The notes under the pieces: generated by a model
What the model saw: only the letters and a program-made list of their open reading frames with translations
Database searches by the model: none
Told to the model about the DNA's origin: nothing
Assembly (NCBI RefSeq): GCF_018614055.1
Contig: NZ_JAGGPB010000028.1
Location: 1 to 64,000 of the forward strand
Direction of reading: 5' to 3'
Length of the DNA stretch: 64,000 nucleotides
Origin: Streptomyces sp. ISL-98
GTDB lineage: Bacteria > Actinomycetota > Actinomycetes > Streptomycetales > Streptomycetaceae
In this document: in pieces, positions 17,046-25,211 of the stretch
Numbering within the stretch: the stretch's first letter is position 1
How the letters are laid out: each line of letters begins with the position of its first letter
Program-made: the position numbers and the translations under genes

Positions 17046-18067
17046 ACGACGACGCGCTCCGCAGGCTCGTCGACGAGCGCTGGACCGCGCTCGAGGCCGA
17101 GCAGACCACGGGTGACCGGCGCCTGCGGGTTTCACAGTTGCCTGTCGTCGTCGAGAGTGGCCCGTTGGCGGTGGCCATCGACCACGACGGGCACCGCCAC
17201 GTCCTGGTACCGATCCACTCGCACCGCAAGGTTCGTCCCGGCCTGGACGGCCCCGTGCTCCGGTTGCGCAAGCAGGCACTCGAGGACGAGGAGACCTACC
17301 AGACCTACGCCGATCTCGCCTGCCTCCGCGACGACCTGAGCGATCTGTTCACGGAACTGTGCGTGGACGTGCTGGACGCGGCCCACGAACTGCCCGAGAA
17401 CCCCGTCAAGGCGCTCTACCGTGTTCTCGACCGTTGGAAGGCCCTCTTCCGAACGCAGGGAACGGGCCTGGGGCCGGATCAACTTGCCGGGCTATTCGGC
17501 GAGTTGACCGTACTCAATCGGCTTCTCGAGCAGGACCCGAGCGCGTACCGGCTCTGGCGCGGCCCCGAGGGGCACCGCCACGACTTCTCGGCCGGGACCA
17601 CCGCAGTCGAGGTGAAGTCGAGCACTGCAAGCGAAGGACGAAGGCCGCGGATCCACGGGCTCGACCAGCTCGAAGTGCCGGAGGGCGGGACGCTGTGCCT
17701 GGCCTGGTTCCGCCTGCACCGCACAGCCGTGAGCAGTGCAGGCACCGCGTTCGTGGAGGCGGTCGGCGAGGCACTTCGTCTGTGCGACGACGAGGGCGCG
17801 CTCCTCGATCTGCTTGCGGGAGCCGGATACCGCCCGTCCGACGCCGACCTCTACCACGATGTGCGCTTCGTGATCAGCGAGGAGAGGTGGTATCGGGTCG
17901 TCCCCGGTTTCCCCGGGCTCACGGGCCAGGAACTCAGCGCGGCCGGTGTGCCGGTGTCGGTACTGGACGTCGAGTACACCATCGACCTGTCCGGTGAGGC
18001 CCCTGCTCCTCTGTCGCCCGGCCAGGTGTCCGAAATGATCGACAGCTTGATCCTGGAGTCCGTGTGA
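17042..18067 (+). CDS. PD-(D/E)XK nuclease-fold protein (DUF4420-like), predicted restriction endonuclease
   Basis: 341 aa. The nuclease core is visible as HDFSAGTTAVEVKSSTA, giving Asp181, Glu190 and Lys192 in the canonical D...ExK spacing, preceded by the helix GLFGELTVLNRLLE with a conserved Glu. The N-terminal about 150 residues form a separate domain. It is the only nuclease-fold gene in the helicase-ATPase operon, so it is the likely cleavage subunit. ATG at 17042 overlaps the helicase stop, and its own stop overlaps the GHKL gene start (GTGA). The substrate (unmethylated target or invading DNA) is inferred from the system type. Confidence 0.85.
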   Translation: MNDDALRRLVDERWTALEAEQTTGDRRLRVSQLPVVVESGPLAVAIDHDGHRHVLVPIHSHRKVRPGLDGPVLRLRKQALEDEETYQTYADLACLRDDLSDLFTELCVDVLDAAHELPENPVKALYRVLDRWKALFRTQGTGLGPDQLAGLFGELTVLNRLLEQDPSAYRLWRGPEGHRHDFSAGTTAVEVKSSTASEGRRPRIHGLDQLEVPEGGTLCLAWFRLHRTAVSSAGTAFVEAVGEALRLCDDEGALLDLLAGAGYRPSDADLYHDVRFVISEERWYRVVPGFPGLTGQELSAAGVPVSVLDVEYTIDLSGEAPAPLSPGQVSEMIDSLILESV

Positions 18068-20061
18068 CGGAGCCCCGCTGGTTCTCCCAGCCCTACCCTC
18101 CGGAAGGCGCGAGCGCCGCCGAGGGCATCCGCAACCAGCTCGGACGCCCGGAACTCGACCTGCTCACCATCCTGGTGCGCGAGTCGGCCCAGAACAGCTG
18201 GGACGCCCGTCTCATGCCGTCTTCCACTCCCGTCGACTACCGCATCGACATGTGGACGGTCGGCCCGGCCCACGCCGGCGCGTGGCGGGAAATTCTGCTC
18301 GACGGCGCGCCCGCCGGCGCGGAGAACTTCCCGCTGCGCGAGACGCTCAGGCGCGGCTCGATTCAGGTCCTGGCCGTCTCCGACCGCGGTACCCGAGGGC
18401 TCGGAGGGCCCACCCGTGCCGACGACGCCGTGGGCCCCGACCACGACTTCGTCTCCTTCATCCGCAACATGGGCGAGCCGCGCGAAACCGCGCTGGGTGG
18501 TGGCACCTACGGCTTCGGCAAGGGCATCTTCTACCTGCTGTCAAAGTCCGGAACCGTCCTGGTGCACTCTCGCTGCCGCACCGCCAAGGGAGGTCACGAG
18601 ACCCGGCTCATCGGCTGCACCCTCTGGAAGAGCTACGTCGCCGCCGGGCCCTGTGGAAGCCGCCGCTACACCGGTCGGCACTGGTGGGGCAACACCTCGG
18701 GAGACATCGTCGAACCCCTGGTCGGCCAAGAGGCCGAGGCCACGGCTCGGCGTCTTGGCCTCAGACCCTTCGGTCCTGAGGAGACCGGGACGACCGTCGT
18801 CGTCATTGATCCGAACCTGGACGAGCTCGAGCCGTCCGAGGCTGCCGATTACCTGGCAGAGAGCATTACCTGGCACCTCTGGCCAAAGATGATCTCCAAC
18901 GTTGGCAAGTCACCCGCTATGGGCTTCTCCGTCACCTGTGACGGTGTCCAACACACCGTGCCGGATCCGCGGGAGACCCGCCCGCTCAACATGTTCGTCG
19001 CCGCCTACGAGATGATGACCGGCCCGGACGGCAGCGATCTGCATTGCTTGAAGCCCAAGCGGTATCTGGGGCGCCTCGGTCTGGTGAAACGGATCATGCC
19101 GTCACTGGAACCGACCCGTGCGTCCCGCATGCTCGACATCGAGGATCTCGTACATCACGTCTGTCTGATGCGGCCCGCAGAGCTCGTCGTCACGTACCTG
19201 CCCGGGCCGAAGCCCCCCAGCGTGAACCAGGGCTACGCCGGCGTCTTCCGGGCCGACGAAGACATGGACGAGATCTACGCGAAGGCCGAACCACCCACGC
19301 ACGACGCCTGGCACCCACAGTCGCTCGACAGACCCGAGAGCACCTTCGTGCAAACGACGTTCAGACGCATTGCCGAGGCTCAGGAGCGTCTGCTCTCCCT
19401 CGGCGGCGTCGCGCGTCCCGGAGCCAGCAATGTCGCACTAGGTGCGGCCAGTTCGCTCTTCTCTGGATTGGTGGGCGGAGCCTGGGGGATCGGTGGAGCC
19501 ACTGCCTACTCCAAGCCGGGCAGCACTGCCACACGCGCCGCGAAGCCGGATGACGCGGAGGAGAGCACGACCCGTTCGGCTCCGGGCCGTCCCGTTCCGA
19601 AGGCGGCACCGTCCGGTACGGGAGGGCCCTCCGCCGACGGAACGGTCGGTCCGGGCGGTCTCGGCGCCGAAGGGCAGTCGTTCACCGATGCGCCGGGAAG
19701 CAATGGAACCGGCATGCCGCGCCGTCGTCCGCGAGTGCAGTACGTCGGCGACCCCTACTACGACGATCGCGGCAACACCTCTGTACTCGTCCAGGAGTTC
19801 CGGCTGCCCGTGCCCGGGCCGCAGCGGGTTCGGATCGACCTTGCCGTCACACTCCCCGGTACCGGCGGGCGCGAGACGGATCCGCCCATTGGGGCGAGCA
19901 TGCCCATGCTCATCGGCTGGGAGGACGGCGACGGGCGCCTGTATGCCACCGAGACATACGTGATCGCGGGCAGCGAGTCTGTCTGGCGTGCCCTGGTGCG
20001 ACCGGCCCCCGACACCATGACCGAGATCGGCATCAAGGTCGAGGCGGTGATGACCCCGTGA
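18064..20061 (+). CDS. MORC/MutL-like GHKL ATPase of a restriction-modification system
   Basis: 665 aa. GHKL ATP-binding motifs in order: N box RESAQNSWDAR (Glu40, Asn44, Asp47), G1 box SDRGTRGLGG (Asp107 region), G2 box GGGTYGFGKGIFYLLSKSG (from about 145), and TGTTVVVIDPN before an S5-like transducer region. Around residues 460-475 a Gly/Ala-rich hydrophobic stretch precedes a long disordered Pro/Gly/Ser linker (about 480-555), then a C-terminal beta-rich domain (about 560-665). MORC-type ATPases dimerise on ATP and clamp DNA; here it should couple recognition to the nuclease. GTG start overlapping the previous stop; its stop overlaps the next GTG. Confidence 0.87.
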   Translation: MTEPRWFSQPYPPEGASAAEGIRNQLGRPELDLLTILVRESAQNSWDARLMPSSTPVDYRIDMWTVGPAHAGAWREILLDGAPAGAENFPLRETLRRGSIQVLAVSDRGTRGLGGPTRADDAVGPDHDFVSFIRNMGEPRETALGGGTYGFGKGIFYLLSKSGTVLVHSRCRTAKGGHETRLIGCTLWKSYVAAGPCGSRRYTGRHWWGNTSGDIVEPLVGQEAEATARRLGLRPFGPEETGTTVVVIDPNLDELEPSEAADYLAESITWHLWPKMISNVGKSPAMGFSVTCDGVQHTVPDPRETRPLNMFVAAYEMMTGPDGSDLHCLKPKRYLGRLGLVKRIMPSLEPTRASRMLDIEDLVHHVCLMRPAELVVTYLPGPKPPSVNQGYAGVFRADEDMDEIYAKAEPPTHDAWHPQSLDRPESTFVQTTFRRIAEAQERLLSLGGVARPGASNVALGAASSLFSGLVGGAWGIGGATAYSKPGSTATRAAKPDDAEESTTRSAPGRPVPKAAPSGTGGPSADGTVGPGGLGAEGQSFTDAPGSNGTGMPRRRPRVQYVGDPYYDDRGNTSVLVQEFRLPVPGPQRVRIDLAVTLPGTGGRETDPPIGASMPMLIGWEDGDGRLYATETYVIAGSESVWRALVRPAPDTMTEIGIKVEAVMTP

Positions 20062-20954
20062 CTCGGCGCGTTCTTCCGTACCGCATCCCGGCCGCGGACG
20101 TCATAGCCGCCGAGGAGTGGTTGCTGGCGACCGAGGACGGCGATGTCGTCATGCCCGAGGCGCTGCCGGACTGGGATTACCAGATGGACCTGCACCTGCG
20201 CAGGACTGTCCGTGTCGACATGGATCGGGCGCGTTCGCAGTCGGGCCTTCCGACCGACGCGGCGCTCATGCTCGCGGCCGTGTGGACGGCCACCGGGTCC
20301 AACCTCAGCGGGCCGGCGCAACACGTGCGCCTGGCCGAAAGTGGCACGAACACGGTGGAGTTCGATGTCCGACTCCGGGGTGCCGATCTGGGCGGCCTGC
20401 TCCTCCTGGACACCGCTCTCGTCCTGGCCGAGCGCCGGAGCGACGCCCGTCCCTCCTCCCCTCGCCGGGCCGGCTCTGTTCTGTGGAGTGATCGGGAGTC
20501 GCTGCGCCTCCAGGGCGACGCGCCGCAGTTCCCCATGGCCGTGATCGACTTCTCCCGAACGTCCTTTCCCGATGACGCAGCCTGGCACTTGCAGATCAGC
20601 GGGGGCCTGGAGAGCGCCACCATGGGGTCCCTGCTCCTACTCGTCAATGAGCGGAACACGGTCACCGCCACCGCGTTCGAGAACGCCGGCAAGCCCCGCC
20701 AAGTGGATCGGATCGTGCTCTCCGCGGTGTACGCGGACGCCGCCCGGATCATGATCGAGCACGCACTCAACAACGACGACTTCGCCGAGGACGCAGACTT
20801 CCCCGACGGCTCACTGGGCGCCACCCTGCTGAGTCAGTTCGACCACCTCTTCCCGGGACAGTCGATTACTGACATCCGTCTGCGCCGACGACAGTCACCC
20901 GCTCTGTTCGCCTCGGATCTGCAGGCAGCGGTCAAGATCTTCGAGGTGTCGTGA
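20058..20954 (+). CDS. Conserved-context protein of unknown function in the MORC-type R-M operon
   Basis: 298 aa, not recognised. No Walker, nuclease, methyltransferase or helix-turn-helix motif is visible. The N-terminal half looks beta-rich (VRVDMDRARSQSGLPTDAALMLAAVWTATGS; VEFDVRLRGADLGG), while the C-terminal half is helical (VDRIVLSAVYADAARIMIEHALN) and ends in LLSQFDHLFPGQSITDIRLRRRQSPALFASDLQAAVKIF. It overlaps the GHKL gene by four bases and runs directly into the DUF6339/methyltransferase gene, so it is translationally coupled to both and is probably a stoichiometric subunit of the complex. GTG start. Confidence 0.75.
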   Translation: MTRRVLPYRIPAADVIAAEEWLLATEDGDVVMPEALPDWDYQMDLHLRRTVRVDMDRARSQSGLPTDAALMLAAVWTATGSNLSGPAQHVRLAESGTNTVEFDVRLRGADLGGLLLLDTALVLAERRSDARPSSPRRAGSVLWSDRESLRLQGDAPQFPMAVIDFSRTSFPDDAAWHLQISGGLESATMGSLLLLVNERNTVTATAFENAGKPRQVDRIVLSAVYADAARIMIEHALNNDDFAEDADFPDGSLGATLLSQFDHLFPGQSITDIRLRRRQSPALFASDLQAAVKIFEVS

Positions 20955-22798
20955 TGAGCTTCCTCTACCCCCGATTGCTCGCCGAACAGGCCAGACCGGT
21001 CTTCGAGGAGTACCGTCACCTGACAATCGCCGAGCTGACCGGTCGAGTGGCCATCGCCCACGAGTCGGCGGTGTACGTGGCCACCGGTGGTGACCGCGTC
21101 TCCGCCGCTCGGCTTCAGGAACTGCGTGCAGGCGTCGTCGACCTCGCCAAGCATGCCGGTTTCCCTGACGACTCCGACCGTGCGCGCAACGCCGACTTCG
21201 ACCTCCGGCTCGCCGCTCTGCTGCACGCCGAGATGGGCATGGTGCCTGCCGAGGCCGCCTCACGGGACGTCTGGGCCTTCCTCGCACTCGTCCTGCTCCC
21301 GGACGTCGCCTTCTGGCGCTACCCGCAGCCGCCCAAGGACCGCATCCTCGGCACGGACCTCACCCGGCACGTCTTCGGCCGACTGTGGTGGCGGGCCCAG
21401 CTCGTGCGCTCCTCCGACGACCCGGAGCCGTACGGCGCCCTCAAGATCCTCGGTGAGGCCGCGTTCGACCAGATCTACGCACGCCGAGCCGCGCTCGGCG
21501 GAAGCCCGCACATGGTCCGGGCCATCCTCCGCGTCTGGAAAGACCTCGATCTGTCCGGCCTGAACGAACGCGAGACCCTGCGCGACTTCCTCAAGAGGCT
21601 GCTGCGGCTCGCCCCGTTCGTGCTCTTCGACGGCGTCGAGGAGCACGCGCTGGACCATGAACTGCGCGCGGTCGCCCAGGAGTCGGTCGACGCCCAACGG
21701 CTCAGTTCCCAGCCCGCCGGGGACGGCGCTGCGCAGACCGAGCAGGGCACGGCCCAAAGCGGCGTTGCCGACGAACGGTCCGCAAGCGCCTCGCCGAGGG
21801 AGAACACACCGATTGCACAGTCTGCTCCGGCGGCGTCGGTCGATCCTCGCCGGTTCAGGTCGGTGGAGATCTGTGCCGGAGCAGGAGCGCAAGCGCTTGG
21901 ACTCGAGCGTGCCGGGTTCGACCCCGTACTGCTCATCGACAGCAAGGCCGACGCCTGCTTCACGATCGACCTCAACCGACCTGAGTGGGACGTGGTCTGC
22001 ATGGACATCGTACGTTTCCACCCGAGCATGCGCCCCGAGACTCTAGGCGTCGATCTCATCAGCGGTGGACTCCCACGCGTAAAGTCCTCGGCCACTGTCG
22101 GTCGCGCCGAGGATACGGAGGAGCGCGGAGTTCTCAGGGCTGCGATCGGTCTGGCACGCGACATCAACCCGAAAGCCGTGCTCTTGGAGAACGTCCCGGA
22201 CCTGGTCGAGAGCCCGGGCTTCGAGGCTGACCGGTCGTGGATCGAAAACGAGCTCAGGAATGCGGGCTACCACTGGAGTTGGCGAGTCATCAATGCCGCA
22301 GGCTTCGGCGTGCCGCAGAACCGCAGCAGCGGCTTCCTGGTCGCCCTGCAGGACCCGTACTTCTCCCGATTCTCCTGGCCCGCGCCGGACGAGCTGCCGC
22401 CCCCGACCGTCGGCCAGGTCCTCGGCCCTTCCATGTCCGCATACGGATGGCCCGGCGCAGAACGCTGGATCAAGGGTGCCGACCGCATCGCGCCCGCACT
22501 CGTCGGAGGCTCCGACCGCCGGGGCGGCGCCGACCTCGGTCCCACCGGCACCAAGAAGGCATGGGCTGCGCTCGGCGTGAACGGCAACAGCCTCGGCGAC
22601 GAACCCCCAGGCGCGGACTTCCCTGCGGACGAACAACCCAAGCTGACCGTCGACCAGGCCGCGTTGATCCAGGCGATCCCCCAGGAGTGGCGCTTCTTCG
22701 GTGGCAAGACGTCCAGGTATCGCCAGATCGGCCATGCTATGCCGCCGCCTCTCGCGACCGCTGTCGGTCGCGCAATCGCAGCCGCCCTGCGAAGCTAA
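20954..22798 (+). CDS. DUF6339-like domain fused to a cytosine-5 methyltransferase domain lacking the catalytic Cys
   Basis: 614 aa. Residues 1 to about 230 resemble DUF6339 (FLYPRLLAEQARPVFEEYRHLTIAELT). A disordered linker follows (about 235-295), then a C5-methyltransferase fold: SVEICAGAGAQALGLERAGF (motif I, SAM), LLENVPDLVES (motif VI) and IGHAMPPPLATAVGRAI (motif X). Motif IV, normally GGPPCQ, reads SGGLPRVKSS, so Arg375 replaces the catalytic Cys, and the motif VIII region is degenerate (QNRSSGF). It is therefore very probably not a methyltransferase but a DNA- or SAM-binding subunit. An in-frame GTG at 20951 precedes the ATG. It ends nine bases before the active methyltransferase gene. 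Confidence 0.85.
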   Translation: MSFLYPRLLAEQARPVFEEYRHLTIAELTGRVAIAHESAVYVATGGDRVSAARLQELRAGVVDLAKHAGFPDDSDRARNADFDLRLAALLHAEMGMVPAEAASRDVWAFLALVLLPDVAFWRYPQPPKDRILGTDLTRHVFGRLWWRAQLVRSSDDPEPYGALKILGEAAFDQIYARRAALGGSPHMVRAILRVWKDLDLSGLNERETLRDFLKRLLRLAPFVLFDGVEEHALDHELRAVAQESVDAQRLSSQPAGDGAAQTEQGTAQSGVADERSASASPRENTPIAQSAPAASVDPRRFRSVEICAGAGAQALGLERAGFDPVLLIDSKADACFTIDLNRPEWDVVCMDIVRFHPSMRPETLGVDLISGGLPRVKSSATVGRAEDTEERGVLRAAIGLARDINPKAVLLENVPDLVESPGFEADRSWIENELRNAGYHWSWRVINAAGFGVPQNRSSGFLVALQDPYFSRFSWPAPDELPPPTVGQVLGPSMSAYGWPGAERWIKGADRIAPALVGGSDRRGGADLGPTGTKKAWAALGVNGNSLGDEPPGADFPADEQPKLTVDQAALIQAIPQEWRFFGGKTSRYRQIGHAMPPPLATAVGRAIAAALRS

Positions 22799-22807
22799 GA
22801 TCGCCTC

Positions 22808-24160
22808 ATGCGCACGCCCCGTCCCCTCACCCCCGAGCCCATCACCGTCCTAGATCTTTTCTCCGGCTGTGGTGGCTTCACCCAGGGGTTTCACGAGTTC
22901 CGCCCGGAGGGGGCAGAGGACAACGGACCTGTCTTCCACAGCATCGCGGCAGTCGAACACGACCCGTCTGCAGCTGCCACGTACGCCGTGAACTTCGGAA
23001 GCCACCGACTGGACGACAATCTTCCGGCAGCCCGCGTCCACCTCGAAGACATTGAGGACTGGAAGCCGACGGAGGATGCCCTCCACGCGGACGTGGTGGT
23101 CGGAGGACCTCCCTGCCAGGGCTTCTCGGCCTTGAACCGCCACAAGAAGGGCTCCGAACGTAACCGCCTGTGGGAGGAATACGTTCGCATCGTCGCCAAA
23201 ATTCGCCCCAAGGTTTTCGTCATCGAGAATGTCGATCGCTTTCTCAAGTCGGACGAGTTCCTCAACCTGCTCAGCGAAGTGAAAAAGGGCGGCCTTCTGG
23301 CCGAATACCGACTCGTCGATCCTCCCGGCCATGACTCGACCGACACTGAGGAGAACAAGTACAAGCGCTATCTGCTCAACGCCGCCGACTACGGTGCAGT
23401 CCAAGCACGTCGGCGAGCCATCGTCATCGGTGTGCACCGTGATGTCGACAACGGTCGCGCGATGACGTACCCGGCCACGACGCATGTACGACGCCCGAAG
23501 CGCAGCAACGGCGTCCCGACCCAGCGGCTCGATGGCATCGACGTGAGGCCCTCGTACTGGCGAGCAGTCGACAGCGTGTTCAACGAATCGGCCCGGCTCG
23601 TGATCCGAGGCACTGAACTCCCGGACGGCAAGGACTACATCCCTGAGGTGGACACCGTCCTCCCGGGTATCTTCACGACCGGTGACCTCCATTTCGGCCG
23701 TAATCCGGAGCCGCTCTCAAGGGCCCGCTACCGAGCCATTCCCCGGGGCGGAAACCGCAAGGACCTGCACGGCAAGTGGTACACGATGGACGGGGAAGGC
23801 GAAATCCAGATCTTCGACACCCCGAATCCTCCGGGCGTGAGGACGCCGGTCAAATATCTCTCGACCGACAGCTGGGACAATCACCACACCGGTACCGGGG
23901 ACGTCATGGGCCGGCTTCGACTGGGCGAGCCCTCGGTAACCATCCGAACCGAATTCTTCAAGCCCGAGAAGGGCCGTTATCTCCACCCGACCGCCGCTCG
24001 TCCGATCACCCACTACGAGGCCGCTCGCATACAGGGCTTCCCCCTCGACTTTCGCTGGTGCGGCTCGAAGACCGACATCGCCCGGCAGATCGGCAACGCG
24101 GTACCCATCCCACTCGGCACGGCCATCGCCTCTGCGATCCACTCCTACCTGCGCACCTGA
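22808..24160 (+). CDS. DNA (cytosine-5-)-methyltransferase
   Basis: 450 aa with all the key motifs of an active C5 enzyme: ITVLDLFSGCGGFTQGF (motif I), DVVVGGPPCQGFSALNRHKKG with catalytic Cys103 (motif IV), VFVIENVDRFL (motif VI), VQARRRAIVIG (motif VIII), a target-recognition region of about 150 residues, and IARQIGNAVPIPLGTAIA (motif X). It should protect host DNA from the nuclease encoded in the same operon, and the upstream vsr gene would repair its deamination products. The ATG lies nine bases after the previous stop. The recognition sequence cannot be read from the protein. Confidence 0.92.
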   Translation: MRTPRPLTPEPITVLDLFSGCGGFTQGFHEFRPEGAEDNGPVFHSIAAVEHDPSAAATYAVNFGSHRLDDNLPAARVHLEDIEDWKPTEDALHADVVVGGPPCQGFSALNRHKKGSERNRLWEEYVRIVAKIRPKVFVIENVDRFLKSDEFLNLLSEVKKGGLLAEYRLVDPPGHDSTDTEENKYKRYLLNAADYGAVQARRRAIVIGVHRDVDNGRAMTYPATTHVRRPKRSNGVPTQRLDGIDVRPSYWRAVDSVFNESARLVIRGTELPDGKDYIPEVDTVLPGIFTTGDLHFGRNPEPLSRARYRAIPRGGNRKDLHGKWYTMDGEGEIQIFDTPNPPGVRTPVKYLSTDSWDNHHTGTGDVMGRLRLGEPSVTIRTEFFKPEKGRYLHPTAARPITHYEAARIQGFPLDFRWCGSKTDIARQIGNAVPIPLGTAIASAIHSYLRT

Positions 24161-24353
24161 TCAAGGCAGTGCCCGGATGTCTGTGAGGTCCGGTGGTTCC
24201 ACAACGGAATTTCTGGTCGCGGATCGGTGATGCTCAGCGAAGAAAGTCCTGGCCGAACGGGGACAGACGCCTGCGGGTTCGAGGCCGCGACCTCATCGGC
24301 CTCACTGAATTCGTAACGAGGATTGACAGCCCCTGCGGCCAGCAGCCGGAACT

Positions 24354-25031
24354 CTATGGGACGAACCCGAGCGCCTCGTTCTCCGACCGCTCCTCCGCCT
24401 CGAAGTGCCTCTGCGCGCGATCCAGGGCCTCGTCCGGGTCGCAGCCGTGGGCGCGGAGCCAGTGGAGGAGGTCGGCGATCAGGTCGATTGCGGCCTCCTC
24501 GGCGATGGCTGTGCCCAGTCGGCCCTGGGCGGTCGGACGCGGGTGGCGCCCGGTGGCGTAGAGCGACAGGTACTCCTCCGCGTGCTGCACCCGGGGCCCG
24601 CCGGCGTGGCCGTTCGGTGAAGTGAGGCCTGTGGCCAGTTCGCACCACACCACTTTGGAGTCCGCCCGGAGGATCACGCCCCAGCGGTCGGTGAGTGCGT
24701 CGACAAGCGCCATCCCTCGTCCCGATTCCGCATCCGGATCTGCGTGGAGAAGTGTGGGCAGCGCTCGGGTATCAGGGTCCCCTACCTCGATACGGAGGTA
24801 GGTGTCTCTCATCGAGACCGCGAGCGTGGTGGGGGTGCCGACTCCTACGTGGCTGATGACATTCGACGCCAGTTCCGTGACGCAGATCTGAGCCGACTCC
24901 ACCAGTTCCGGCAGCCCCCACAAGGTCAGGTGCAGTCGCAACACTCGGCGCAAGCCTGAGATCTCGTCCAGTTCTGCACAGAACGGCAAGTCCCAGGGCT
25001 TCCGCCTGACGCACTCGTTTCCGTAGATCAT
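24354..25031 (-). CDS. Anti-sigma-factor-like histidine-kinase-fold ATP-binding protein
   Basis: 225 aa. The RsbW/SpoIIAB-type ATPase fold is seen in AQICVTELASNVISHVGVGTPTTLAV (N box), EVGDPDTRALPTL (G1-like) and ESGRGMALVDALTDRWGV (G2). A C-terminal extension (about residues 160-225) is helical and specific to a Streptomyces subgroup. These proteins accompany WhiJ-type regulators and DUF397 genes and may act as protein kinases or anti-sigma-like switches in differentiation. The ATG at 25031 was chosen; the open frame extends upstream without support. It is divergent from the WhiJ-like gene (180 bases) and convergent with the island. The 193-base gap at 24161-24353 shows no clear feature. 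Confidence 0.82.
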   Translation of the reverse strand: MIYGNECVRRKPWDLPFCAELDEISGLRRVLRLHLTLWGLPELVESAQICVTELASNVISHVGVGTPTTLAVSMRDTYLRIEVGDPDTRALPTLLHADPDAESGRGMALVDALTDRWGVILRADSKVVWCELATGLTSPNGHAGGPRVQHAEEYLSLYATGRHPRPTAQGRLGTAIAEEAAIDLIADLLHWLRAHGCDPDEALDRAQRHFEAEERSENEALGFVP

Positions 25032-25211
25032 TTCGTCTGCCTCCCGCGCACCTCGTCGCGCACTGCGTGACTTTCGGTCACTCTTAGTGAGAGGATCGCA
25101 GCGGCCCGTCCCTTTATGCAATGTGCACGACGGGATTCCCCCTAACGGGTGATTGGCCATTCACGCCGCTTCCGCTGAGATTGAACCTCCGCTACAGCGC
25201 AAGGAGTTGAC

